From: Ostrinia nubilalis
Lineage: Eukaryota; Arthropoda; Insecta; Lepidoptera; Crambidae
Assembly: GCF_963855985.1 (NCBI RefSeq)
Contig: NC_087119.1
Coordinates: 4,938,001-5,002,000 of the forward strand
DNA length: 64,000 nucleotides
Direction of reading: 5' to 3'
Shown piece by piece: positions 25,629 to 37,912 of this stretch (its first letter is position 1; every line of letters begins with the position of its first letter). Both the position numbers and the translations under genes were made by a program. The notes below the pieces were generated by a model that was not told where the DNA came from, made no database searches, and saw nothing but the letters and a program-made list of their open reading frames with translations.

Positions 25629-26679
25629 GTAAGTGTTTTTTAATTTATAATCTCATGAATAGTTGTAATCGCTGCAATTAAGGACTATGGAACACTTGCA
25701 ATAATTTTATACTGAGAGATTTCTATAGCTCTTTGAAATCTCGGTCGGTGCCGAGAAATCGATACTACAGTATCGAGGCTTACAAGCCTTAAAACAAATT
25801 GTACAATAAATACCCCGAAATACGCCTACAGGGATTTTCATAACTTCCGGTACATCATATTTACTCGCATTCCAACCTTTTTCACAAATATTTAACTTAA
25901 TACCGAATTACCGACAAGCTTTCGTTAATCAAACACGTGAAAATTCATGTGAATAAGTTCATCGCTTATTTTATTTATTTATTTTGTGGATGTTGCAGTG
26001 CAGTTATTATTTTTTGGTATTCAGACTACTTGTACTGCCCTGTTACCTATTGGTTGCCACTCATTGCACTGTCCCTATACAGGGTGTCCCAAAAACAATG
26101 GATAACCCTGTAACCATCGATAGACCTCGCCATGATCTCCCTAACGTCCATTTTTGACCCCAGTAAAAATATCACCGTTTTCAAGATTTTTAAGTTTTTG
26201 TGCATTTTTAGAAAATTGCCACCTGCGATTACTTTTTCTCATGCCATTTCTACAAATGAGGATACTTTTCAATCTAGTTTTTTTCCTTATCACAAGGGAC
26301 AGTTGGGCTATCAAAAGAAAAGATCAAAGTTCAACAAACTAGTTTGAAAGTATGAACATTTTAAGAAATTGCAGAAGAGAAGGAAAAATGAATTCATTGT
26401 CTTGCACTTTTGATCAGCCATCGTGTAAAAAAAATTTAGGAAGACCATCGTGCCCATTACCTTAAAAACTTCCTTGGTTAATTGAGATTCTAAAAAGGTA
26501 TCACAAGCCTATGTATTCTGTATTATTTTTCTCTTATGGCTACTTGAATAGCAACTAGTATGAAAACTGCAAAAATGAGTTTTTCTCGTAATAGTTAAAC
26601 TAGGACTGCATAGTCGCATTAAATACAAATGGATAATTTTTAGCGTAGGAATTTTAATAAAGCAACATTTTATCATCAT

Positions 26680-26895
26680 CATCATCATCATTTCAGCCAT
26701 AGGACGTCCACTGCTGAACATAGGCCTGTACCCCAATGATTTTCATAATGACCGCTTGGTAGCGGCCTGCATCCAGCACCTTCCTGCTTACCTTTATGAG
26801 GTCGTCGGTCCACTTTGTAGGTGGACGTCCTACGATGCGCTTTCCGGTACGTAGCCTCCACTTGAACCCTGTTGCCCCATTGGCTGTCCGTTCTG
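26680..26895 (-). pseudogene. RTE retrotransposon C-terminal fragment, antisense arm
   Basis: On the minus strand it encodes the RTE tail (GRPPTKWTDDLIK in the block at 26770-26830), and on the plus strand an ATCATCATC run marks the 3' end. It is the mirror of the fragment at 26940-27345. RTE ORF2 proteins carry endonuclease and reverse transcriptase; only the extreme C-terminus remains. Confidence 0.7.
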
Positions 26896-26939
26896 CATTT
26901 TTGTGATTACTTAATTTTTGTTTTACATCTTATAATGTG

Positions 26940-27345
26940 CCTATAGACAGATGCCCCTGATGATACACGGCTCGGAAACGTGGATTTTTTGCACAGCGTG
27001 CTATGGAAGGAGCTATGATCGGGTTTCTTTACAAAACCGTATCAGAAATTAGGAGACCTGTAAACGAACTAAAGTCGCTGACATAGCCCGACGGATCAGC
27101 AAGCTGAAGTGGCAAAGGGCAAGGCACAGTAGTTCGCAGAACTGAGGCAGCAGGGTTCAAGTGGAGGCTACGTACCGGAGAGCGCATCGTAGGACGTCCA
27201 CCTACAAAGTGGACCGACGACCTCATAAAGATAAGCAGGAAAGTGCTGTATGCAGGCCGCTACCAAGCGGTCATTATGAAAATCATTAGGGTACAGGCCT
27301 ATGTTCAACAGTGGACGTCCTACGGCTGAAATGATGATGGTGATG
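26940..27345 (+). pseudogene. RTE retrotransposon C-terminal fragment, sense arm
   Basis: The plus strand reads RAMEGAMIGF, then EIRRPVNELKSLT, a stop, and after a frame change WRLRTGERIVGRPPTKWTDD, ending at GTGGACGTCCTACGGCTGAA and a GATGAT run. This is the order of the lepidopteran RTE ORF2 C-terminus. Stops and frameshifts make it a remnant. It extends further 5' than the opposite arm, so the 26895-27160 loop is part of this copy. Confidence 0.7.
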
Positions 27346-30300
27346 ATGATAAAATGTTACTTTATTTAAATTCCTACGCCAAAAATTATCCATTTGTATT
27401 TAATGCCACTATGCAGTCCTAGTTTAACAATTACGAGAAAAACTCATTTTTGCAGTTTTCATACTAGTTGCTATTCAAGTAGCCATAAGAGAAAAATAAT
27501 ACAGAATACATAGGCTTGTGATACCTTTTTAGAATCTCAATTAACCAAGGAAGTTTTTAAGGTAATGGGCACGATGGTCTTCCTAAATTTTTTTTACACG
27601 ATGGCTGATCAAAAGTGCAAGACAATGAATTAATTTTTCCTTCTCTTCTGCAATTTCTTAAAATGTTCATACTTTCAAACTAGTTTGTTGAACTTTGATC
27701 TTTTCTTTTGATAGCCCAACTATCCCTTGTGATAAGGAAAAAAACTAGATTGAAAAGTATCCTCATTTGTAAAAATGGCATGAGAAAAAGTAATCGCAGG
27801 TGGCAATTTTCTAAAAATGCACAAAAACTTAAAAATCTTGAAAACGGTGATATTTTTACTGGGGTCAAAAATGGACGTTAGGGAGATCATGGCGAGGCCT
27901 ATCGATGGTTACAGGGTTATCCATTGTTTTTGGGACACCCTGTATTTACCTTCGAGGATAAGTAAACTGTTTACAGTAGCTAGACGTCAAACAAAATTAA
28001 ATGCGGTTCGTTTCAACGTTGAAATTATACTAATTAGTGGTTAAACATATTATGGTACTTAAATTGCCTGACTACAAATACGCAATATGGGGTCTATTAT
28101 TCTATTTACCCTTTCTGTAATGTTAGCCAGAAACCTTAATATTACTAGAAATATCTATAATCATGTCAACAACAACAGTAATTGGAAAGCTCGTACCTGA
28201 AGTCTCAAGGGGAGTTGAACTCTGGCTTTGTATGCCGATGTATATGCATGTTTGTTTGTGTAAACCCCAGCAGCCTGTGAGAGCAGCTTAACATAACATG
28301 CAGGTGCACAGTTATTAGGAGCGTCACTTCTCCGTAGGTGCGCTAGACGTCGCCCGAATCTTAGCTAACTGCATTTCCATTAAACTTATCTTGACCTGAA
28401 CTACAAGAAACGAATGTAGTCCGGCACCATCTACAAGCACCAGTGACCGGTAATGCCTTTACGAGACTATCACCATTATTATACCATCTTGTCGCTATCG
28501 CCGGTCGGTGCTGCGTGTCTGCTACTTGGGTCGACATCGTAATTTAATTCTATGTTGATGATTGTCTGCAGCACGGTACACTTTTGCAAATAGATGCTAT
28601 GGCCAACCTGACTACCATCTTATAGTTTGTGTACAAATTGTTTGTACACGTTTAAGGATAGCCTTATCTCCCGGTCCGCCCATTATTAATTATCTTTGAA
28701 ACAATTCGGAACAAACTTACTAAACTTCGGGGCCTATGTAAAGTTAGTGCGTCCGGCGAACTCTCGTCAGAGAAAATCATTAATTGATACGGACCTCATT
28801 TTCAAGTCGTGGATTACAATTCGTTTAGATCTCGTTTATAATGCCCTAAACTTGAACGAATATGATATGTTTGTTTTTGAGAAACTAAAAATACATTTTC
28901 TGTACCTACTTACCTACTAGTGTATCACATTGAACGTCAATTTTCTTATTTCACCCGGAGTCGACATGAATGAGCCCCCGCAGATGCATTTTGCTTTTCA
29001 AACTCAAATGTACAAGAGGAAATGTGATTTTATGATAAACGGAACGTGTCAAAATATTTTCTATTTCCGCCCCTTCGAGAAATTTTTCTTTAGAAACCCT
29101 CAAACTACACTAACCATGTCTCTAGAACTACGAAATTTCTTCTCAGCACTTGCTATATGTTTGTCTCGAAGCGCTGGTAGGACCCAAAAGATAAGGAGAC
29201 GTAAAGTGCCACGTAAACGGGCTACCTTTTTTAATCATTTTTATTTTTGTCGTGCGTAACTGCCAAAATACTGGTCAAAATTGAATAAATATTTTTTTAT
29301 TTAATATCGTGTTTATTTGTTTTGGTGATAATAATTTTGAAAGTTTACCTGAAATAATACATTTTACGTTATTATACTGCAGTATGTTAGTAAAAGGTTG
29401 ACTATGATAAATAACTCTCTTTTCATTTATTCATCAAATTTGTTGACGTTAGGTACCCATCGGCATTCGGCACTAACGAACCCGTACAATCAGATCAAAT
29501 TTCTAGCCAGCGGCTAGTATTTTGTCAAGACCGTCAAAGTCATTTTTGTTGCACCAACGAGGAGCGCAAAATCCGCACGTCGCGCTCATTGCCATTCCGA
29601 AACCAAAAACCCTGCGAGCTCTCAAATTGAAGAAAAACAACGCAGATTGAAACCCGACGAGAATCCGGGTGTTTACAAAAAGCACCGGTACACGGCTTAA
29701 AATGGTCCTGAGGGCAAATCAAATACATTGCAAAGAGGGATTTTAAAAGGATAGATTACGACACGCTCTATTTTAAAGCACGTATTATTTTTTATAGATT
29801 TTTAATTATACGTTTCCATGTAAAAATCTGTAAGTAATTAATCAAGTTTTGTAAACTATACATCAGCCTAATTGCATAGGCTAATTTATTCCGGGACTGT
29901 TCGCACTTCAAAGGGATGTGCTATATTGCAAAACACATGCAGCTATGTAACATTGGCTGGGTCAACGTTGCAGTGGGGTGCAATAAATCGCTACGCAAGG
30001 GATCCCTTGTTTGAACAGTTGCTTAAAGGACTCTAATTATCTAGAAAACTACTCTCAAAATTTGAGACGTCCTTGTAAAATTTTAGTATGTACTGCAAAA
30101 AAGTAGTCAATGAGACAGATTTTAGGAGCGGGAATCCTGAGTTTGCCAGTCCGACTTGATCTTGACCGATTTTTTATTTAAATGACTTCCACTTATCGGG
30201 TGTTTGCCCTCTGGCGGTCAACCGTGTGTGTTGAGCAATGTTTCATGTCTGGATGTTGATTCGACCGGGAGGGGCTGCTGCGGATGTCGGCCATCAAACT

Positions 30301-30445
30301 ATTAATGCCCCGCTCGTAGACAAAGCCTCGAACAGATTTACCTCTAACTGACGGGTTGACTAATCTCTGATGACATTACTTCGACATACCTACCTACATT
30401 GCGGGGTTCGCCCGTCCGCGTCCGTTGTGGGAACCTATAGTTATA

Positions 30446-31843
30446 TAGTCCAGTCATTTAAGCTTAAATTAGGTAAGAATCTCGGAATTAGAGATACCCA
30501 GCTGTAAGTCTGTAAATACTTGTATATTGACACCCTAAAAGTTGTCTCAAAACCTACATATGGTAGGGTGTAAGCAACTATTAAATTTTAAGGTCAAAGG
30601 TCACAAAAATCGGTTTTTTGCGCTTTTTTTGGAAATATCTCATTTCCTATGGGTTTTTTGCTATTTGTATTTATTATCAATATTGTAGAATACTAAATTC
30701 TCTACAAATTTTGTTTAAAAACTTTTTTTATACGGTGAACCGTTTTCGAGATAGAGGGCGGAGAGCGCGCGGTCACTGCATCACTTCAGGTCAACTTAAG
30801 CGGTTTAGGTTTTTCATACAAAAGGATTTTCCCGCTAATTCCCGTGGGAATTTCGGTAATTACTTGTTGTAAATAAGCTTTAAGTTTACTAAGGTACCTA
30901 CATGCCAAATTTCAAGCGTCTAACTTCCGTTAAGCGTTTAGATTTTTCATACAAAAGGATTTTCCCGCTAATTCCTGTTCCCGTGGGAATTCCTAAGTAA
31001 ACTATAACCTGCCCAGGTGTATGAAGAATAATTGTACCAAGTTTCGTTAAAATCCGTCGAGTTGTTTTTGTTTCTATAAGGAACATACAGACGGACAGAC
31101 AGACAGACAAAAATTTTACTGATTGCATTTTTGGCATCAGTATCGATCACTAATCACCCCCTGATAGTTATTTTGAAAATATATTTCATGTATAGAATTC
31201 TGTCCGTCTGTATGTTCCTTATAGAAACAAAAACTACTCGACGGATTTTAACAAAACTTGGTACAATTATTCTTCATACACCTGGGCAGGTTATAGTATA
31301 CTTAGGAATTCCCACGGGAACAGGAATTAGCGGGAAAATCCTTTTGTATGAAAAATCTAAACGCTTAACGGAAGTTAGACGCTTGAAATTTGGCATGTAG
31401 GTACCTTAGTAAACTCAAAGCTTAGTTACAACAAGGAATTCCCGAAATTCCCACAGGAATTAGCGGGAAAATCCTTTTGTATGAAAAATCTAAACCGCTT
31501 AAGTAGACCTGAAGTGATGCAGTGACCGCGCGCTCTCCGCCCTCTATCTCGAAAACGGTTCACCGTATAAAAAAAGTTTTTAAACAAAATTTGTAGAGAA
31601 TTTAGTATTCTACAATATTGATAATAAATACAAATAGCAAAAAACCCACAGGAAATGAGATATTTCTAAAAAAAGCGCAAAAAACCGATTTTTGTGACCG
31701 TTGACCTTGAAATTTAATAGTTGCTTACACCCTACCATATGTAGGTTTTGAGACAACTTTTAGGGTGTCAATATACACGTATATACAGACTTACAGCTGG
31801 GTATCTCGAATTCCGAGGTGAACTTACTATAATGACTGGACTA
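30446..31843. mobile_element. Foldback DNA element with TAGTCCAGTCATT ends, second member
   Basis: TAGTCCAGTCATT at 30446 and AATGACTGGACTA ending at 31843 are exact inverted ends. ATA flanks both sides (30443-30445 and 31844-31846), again a 3-bp duplication. The arms are almost identical for about 680 bp and enclose AGACGGACAGACAGACAGAC. The arms carry the motif AAAAGGATTTTCCCGCTAAT, also found in the retrotransposon tail at 37640, so a retroelement piece was apparently captured. The 79- and 89-codon frames on opposite strands are mirror images. Confidence 0.9.
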
Positions 31844-32635
31844 ATATGTATACGAGAGGGGCGTTCAATCAGTAGTTAATGAAAGGGATTGCGCATTAAT
31901 AATTCTCAATATCATTTCCCATAACACTAATCTCTGTTACTACGAACTCAAAGGAGCTCGATTAAATTAAAAGTCACAATTCCGCACGACCCAGCCGTCG
32001 CTCTTCTTCCTCTAATTATCGATTCGCGGGAATTATGTAAAGTGCTTGCGTAGGATGTTGCAATGCAATACCGTCACTATGATTTTTCCGGACGATTGCA
32101 GAGATGAATACAGTTTAACGGCTTCGGTCGGTAACTTCAGCCATTGCAAAGACTTCTTTTCTTTCAGGTAGTTACCTACATAAAATAAAATATTTTTCTT
32201 TCCCTTAATTGGTTATTAAGAATGCTTTAAGTATACCTGAGTCAGTGGTTTATTTAAAGTAAAAAAATATATTTATCCTACTAAGTATGTGCGTTACTTC
32301 TTTGTGAGTTTATTTTTAAACGTGGACTATACGATTTTGTAAGATTAAAACACAAAAGAAAATTATATGTAGGAATACGCTTTTAATTACGTTTCACTGT
32401 CATGGATAAAGACACAGCTTACATTTATAAATCTGGGAACGAAACAGTTGGTTACAATCAAAGAACATTACAATGGAATAATAAAGCAAATGTTACATAT
32501 CAAATCACGGAATGTCTAAAGGTTCAGTCAAACCTCAGATCATAGAAGGGAATAGATGTGAAACGGGGACGTGGCGCGTGTCTCCACGATATGCCCAGAA
32601 ACGAACATCGGCCGCGTAGCTAGGTTAGTCGCGAT

Positions 32636-32640
32636 TCAGT
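32636..32640 (+). promoter_or_regulatory. Candidate Initiator (TCAGT) for first exon 32726
   Basis: TCAGTCG matches the arthropod Initiator and lies about 88 bp upstream of the candidate start codon. There is no TATA box or well-placed DPE. Confidence 0.3.
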
Positions 32641-32725
32641 CGTACTAAGGAAATGTTCTCCGAATTTTTTGGATAATGCGTCGTTACGTGCAATAAAACA
32701 AGTGAAACGAAGAACTACAGGAACA

Positions 32726-32744
32726 ATGGAGTCATTTACTACAT
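32726..32744 (+). CDS. Candidate alternative first coding exon 1 (MESFTT)
   Basis: ATGGAG (good context, G at +4) opens six codons, MESFTT, and the sequence then meets a consensus donor, T|GTAAGT. It leaves in phase 1. Joined to the exon at 58630 it would read MESFTTYASNSD and stay open. The exon is very short and has no domain, so the evidence is the start codon, donor, phase, an Initiator-like TCAGT upstream and agreement with the other candidates. It would give a short isoform lacking the SH3 domain. Confidence 0.5.
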
Positions 32745-33719
32745 GTAAGTATTGCAAATCCATTGGTATTTTGGTTATAAATAAAAAAAACTTAACATTT
32801 TTACGAATGAATTCAGTGCCGTAACAGTTACTGCGATATCGAAATCAGTGGTGATAAAAATTCTAACACACTTGTACATTGACGATTTAGTTAGCAACCA
32901 CTTTATGTCATGCTCAACTACTGCGCGATGTATTTAATTTCTTCTGATATTCACTGTCGTGTGAAAATACACAGTACGGCCGCATGTGCCGGTCGTAACA
33001 TAGTGCCGTGCTCGTGTTCTAATGCGGTTTCCTATTATCGATAGATAGAAGTAAATTATAATTTTCTATTTTGTAATTTTAAATAAAAAAAATATGTGTT
33101 ACTTGCGATTATAAGATTTTACAAAAAAAATAATAACAGTAGAAGTAATTAGTAACTGTCAACTATGTAATTACTATAAGAGCTAGTTGAAAGCCTAATA
33201 TAGGCATTATTTTTGATAAACATATGCGGTACGCAGATCGCCATAATTAATCCTTCAAGGCCCGCGAATCTAGACACAATAGATAATCAATTGTTATGAC
33301 ATTAATTAATGCCGTCTGGGATTCAAGCGGTTAAAAAGTAAATGCGTGATAGTAGTTAATAATAACGTATAATAATAAAAAGGTTTTCATACATAAGCAT
33401 TTTGTGAAACCAGTTTCGAGCCTTGCCCCTAGCGATTTAAAGTATCGATATCTTGTCGACTTCATTTTATCTTTGTTCTCTCACTAGTTTTCAAAGTGTG
33501 CGTCACGTCACGCGGCCATTGATTGGCCATAAGGCACGCCTTCTGGCCAATCACAGCACTTTTAAGCCGGTTGCACATGTTGTCGTAGACTCTCAGTCGC
33601 TTTGTTTTTACACAGTTGAATGTGTGTGTGGGAGCTGTGGTGGGGGAAATGTGGGGACACTGGTTCTCGTTGTAGTTACGCGCGACTTCATATCTATTCT
33701 CTTTCTATGATCTGAGAGT

Positions 33720-34329
33720 CAAACCAACGCGTGCAGCCGGCGTGCACGATGGCGATGGCGACCACTGCGCGTGCAAAAGTTGTCTCACACGCGTGCAGGT
33801 TGTCACGCACACTGTGATTTCGCGTTCTAGGCGTTCTCAATTTTGTTCTGCAGATAATTATCCCAATTTTATTTTACAATGCTATCTGATACTACTAAAA
33901 AGACTACTTTATTACAGTTACGACACCTATCAGGGTTCTCGAGAAAACTAGAATAATTTGTTTATGTATTACGAGTACCTACATTAAAATAAATTCTGAT
34001 ATTGATACTTTAATCTAAAACCTTTTTTATTATTCAAGTAGGTCATACTAGTGGCATTTTATGATTAATTCATTTTTAATTATGTAAAACTTTTTTAACA
34101 GATCTTACTTACTATTTATCTAGGCTTTGTTACATCTATGATTTTAAAAAACAGAAACGTCAAAGCGACAAATGGCGCGATGATCGCTCATCGCTGCTTG
34201 CAGACGCTACATAGCATAGATCGCCGCGACCAATGACAGGACGCGTTGATGTGAACTCAACGCTACAAATTCATACACGCTGTCTGGTCGCCATCGCCAT
34301 CGTGCACGCCAGCTGCACGCGTTGGTCTG
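33720..34329. mobile_element. GC-rich TIR element, about 610 bp
   Basis: CCAACGCGTGCAGCCGGCGT followed by GCACGATGGCGATGGCGACCA on the left answers TGGTCGCCATCGCCATCGTG...CAGCTGCACGCGTTGG on the right, over 40 bp of inverted repeat. The interior is AT-rich at the centre and shows no transposase. I see no clear target duplication. Confidence 0.8.
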
Positions 34330-34453
34330 GCTGAACCTTTATAAAGGTTTCTGCACGAGGGAAATTATTTGTTTCATGTGGGAACTGAGACAGTTGTCCA
34401 AACATATTGAATTGCATTGATTTTGTGCAATTTAATTACGGATTATTAACTTA

Positions 34454-34466
34454 TAGTCCAGTCATT
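34454..34466 (+). repeat. Orphan TAGTCCAGTCATT terminus
   Basis: It is identical to the 13-bp end of the foldback at 30446 and is likewise preceded by TTA. I found no partner end within the next several kilobases, so it is likely a broken copy. Confidence 0.5.
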
Positions 34467-37400
34467 TGGTACAAATTAACGTGGTTAGCTGGAAAGTTTT
34501 TCGGGTACTAACTGACAAGTCTATGGATAATGGCAAAATACTCTACGACTTTTTAAAACAAAAGGCCTAGATACACGACCAGAACGTTTTCCCATTATGT
34601 TAATTTGACGGCACCATATGAATTGATGCAAAAGCAAGTGAAAGCAAAGTCTGCCTCAGTCAGCCAATATTCGCGCGTCCCCCGTGCCCGCTCGGGGGAC
34701 ACACATATTGACACACGAGCTCCGATGCGCCGGTGCCCGGTCAAAACTAGCAGTTTAATTATACCTACGCAATGACATTATTCCATTAACGCCTGCCTGC
34801 ATTTCTGATTTATGTTGCCGTCTGGGACAGGAGCCGGAACCATCCTTGTTGTAACACGGTCATCGGTTGTTTATCTGCAATACCTATAATATTACTTCTC
34901 TCTCCAGAGATAGCTCGAGTACGGTGAAGGCAGATTTTTTGCTCGACCGGCAGGGCAATCGATGTTCGTTTATGGTTTTATTTCCCAGTCGGCGTTGAAT
35001 CCTCCTTGCTTTCCCGTTCTGCGTCCATTTGCATTTACCAACAATGAGGATCAAAAAGGAAAGGAAGTGCTATCGAGTTAATTAGTCGAGAAAATACCGG
35101 TTATTATATTTAACTGACTTCATTTTCTGTTTCTGTTCTCCCCTTTTTCAATTACTTATCCCTTAAAAGAAAACACAGAATGTGTAAATAATTTTACAAA
35201 TGTCTACGCAGTTAAGTTTAAAGAAATTGTGATAGAGGAGCTTTAGAAAAAAATAGACTATGTCGATCATCATAATAAGTTGAAGAAAATCACTTCTGGC
35301 TCTGGCCAAGCGTGGAAGTAGTGTGGATAAAATATATCAACGACCCCCTAGTCTTAGAATGAGTATCCACCAGGAACTTAGTACTGGCGGACAGCTTACG
35401 TCAGAAGTGCTGCACGTAGTGAACTCGCACCATATATTCTATCATAAAGTATAGCTAGGCTTGTGTAGCGATGATTTGTCATGTTTATGCATAAACTTGT
35501 GCTTTACAAAATTACACGGAACTTCAGTGGACAAGTGGACACGGTTGTTTATAGCAGTTCCAGCTCTCTGAAGTTTAGAACAAAATTATTGCGTACAAAT
35601 GTTCAGCACACCAACTTTCGGTATGGGTACGTACGTTTCACAACTCGGCAAGTATAACGTTAAGAGCCCGCGGCTATTGGCCCACGTTCATTTTAAACTT
35701 GCGTTTACATTTATATGCCTATCCGAGCATGTCTTCCCCACACCTGTTGCTATTTTCAATAAGTAAATTTCACCGTCTCCGCGGTTAACTAATTCTAATT
35801 ACACGTTAAAACTATATTTTAGAATTTATGTATGCTATGGAGTCGAAAACTACTAAGTAGAATTTAACTTTACACAACTTAGTCTGTTATAGTACTTATA
35901 TTTTAATCTTGAGTTATATCTTGGCCAGTGAACGCGGTCCCTTAAAAATAAAAGGTCTTAGTTGAATGAAAAGTAATGTTATCGTGAATCCTATGGTTTT
36001 AACTTTTATTCTGAAGAATTATGTCAATTAATTCGACTGGTGTGAGGTTCTGGAAGAAGAAGGGTGTTTTTTAATACAAGGAAATGTTTAGGGCTAGGGT
36101 AGGCTAGGGGGATAAGCAATATTATATTACGCTAATTACTTACCTACGCTAATTTATTACCAATTTTTTTGGCGTATTGTAAAACTTTGACTTAAGAATA
36201 CTACTGAAATTGAGAGTTATAAATTATTACAAAACTATTGGTTTTGAAATGTTATGTTGTAATCACAACGGACAACTTATTATTAGAACGTTTTGCTGGA
36301 CTTTAACGCCAGTGGCGTGAAATGACAAAGAAACTCTTCCCCTAACTGACAATGGCCGATTTCCTAGAATGTCTTCCGATATTAAATTTAAAGATTTTTC
36401 AATATTACCTATGTCCCTTTTAAACTGACTTCTTTATAGTTTTTTGGACAGTGGTTTTTCCGATATTCGCTGCCTTTTAATAATTTTAATTTCTCTAGTC
36501 CACTTTATCTTTGAAAGTATCAGGTTTGGAGAAGGTATTATACTTTCTCTTTAATATCTCTCAGCCACAAATAACACTACCTACATCCAATAAAGTTACT
36601 CCAAGTCGGTGAAATAGAGTTTTGAGTTTAAATTAAAGAAAAATATTTACGTATAGTTTAATCCCCCCTAAATATATTTTTACCTGTTTCAGTATTTTTA
36701 TGGTTCTTGTTTCGTTTTATCTCAGCTTACTCAGTAGAGGTGGTAGAGGTATAAATGAATTAGTTCACCATAACCGCTGTACTACGAGTATAATATGCTT
36801 GTTGAATACGAAGCTGTATAAGTCATACATAAGAGCCACGCGTGTAAAGTCACTGGTACAGACAGTAAATCACAAATCTGTATTCAATAAAAACGTTTCA
36901 CGTATCATTTTCCGCCCGCCCCAATTAGTGTCTGACTACGAACATGCCGTATTGCCCGCCCGCGTCACGTAGCGTGCTACGTGATACACGGTATTATAAT
37001 AACAATTAGGGGGACTCACTCTAAAATCAATGGTTTTTGTTTCAGCTTCAATTGAGTAGTAACAACGTGAATAGGAAAATAATTGGTATTATCAGTAAAT
37101 TGTTTTACGCTTAACGCCTGATGAGGGAATCAAGCAATTTGCGTACATTGTGTTTTAATAACCTCGTTTATTCCGTTCGATGTGCATAAATAAGTTTTTT
37201 TTTTAAATAAATATTGTTGACCATCACTAATTGAAGTTACGAGTATGTATATCTAGAGTGTACTTCGAACACTGAATTTCTGGGCTCTATAGAGTATCAC
37301 AATGATGACCTGATTTATTTTTTTTTAAACTTAGTGTAAAGAAAAGTGTTGCTACATTTTAATCACTAGTATAATGTATGTGAGATGGAAGAAATAAATA

Positions 37401-37639
37401 AAGCCTTAGTTCGCTGGCCGTAGAGAGCACGCCAGCGCCTGAATGAACCCCGACCACTCTCAACAAGTATGCCCGTGTCCATACTCCGGTGCTGCCGCAC
37501 TGACACAATATAACATTTAGAAATAATTGTATGTCGTAGTTAATATACCTTCTTCTTGGTCTACTCGTTTAGGCTGAGTATTGAAAATTTTTCTATAAAT
37601 TATTTCATTTTGCCGTCCACTTTGCTCGTAATATTTCAT

Positions 37640-37912
37640 AAGTGACTAGCGGCCGCCCGCGACTTCGTACGCGTGGATCCCCTACTATCCCCTTCATCTA
37701 TCTTACGCGGTTTAGATTTTTTCATCCAAAAGGATTTTCCCGTTAATTCCCGTTCCCGTGGGAATTTCGGGAATTCCTTTCTTAGTGCACCTCTACGGTA
37801 CCTAAGCCACGTCCCTTCCAAATTTCAAGTGCCTACGTTTAGCCGTTTAGGCTGTGCGTTGATATGTCAGTCAGTCAGTTAGTCAGCCACTTTCTCCTTT
37901 TATATATTTAGA
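37640..37912 (+). mobile_element. Retrotransposon 3'-end fragment of a common lepidopteran family
   Basis: It begins GCGACTTCGTACGCGTGGA, continues through AAAAGGATTTTCCCGTTAAT and CCCGTGGGAATTTCGGG, and ends with TCAGTCAGTCAGTTAGTCAG and CTTTTATATATTTAGAT. This order is familiar from abundant RTE-type 3' ends in moths and butterflies. It is truncated at the 5' end and has no coding sequence. Confidence 0.65.

Larger units (their letters stand above)
26080..27942. mobile_element. Foldback with CAGGGTGTCCCAAAAACAATGG ends (mariner-like MITE)
   Basis: CAGGGTGTCCC at 26080 and GGGACACCCTG ending at 27942 are exact inverted termini with TA on each side. The arms are nearly identical for several hundred base pairs. 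The identical 62-codon frames at 26154-26342 (+) and 27680-27868 (-) are the same arm sequence. The middle contains RTE retrotransposon pieces in opposite orientations. Confidence 0.85.

Noticed and set aside
28930..29259. 109-codon plus-strand frame
   Set aside because: No recognisable domain or splice context. A frame of this length is not surprising in 64 kb read in six frames.
30898..31400. Frames with SVCLSVC and KTTRRILTKLG on both strands
   Set aside because: They are mirror images in the arms of the 30446 foldback and come from repeat sequence.
32145..32175. Second possible recursive splice site (TTCTTTTCTTTCAG|GTAGTT)
   Set aside because: The acceptor is excellent, but GTAGTT is a poor donor, so I keep only the 25583 site.
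36680..37046. Acceptor-like sites TTTTTACCTGTTTCAG and GTTTTTGTTTCAG
   Set aside because: Neither is followed by a convincing exon with a donor in a usable phase.
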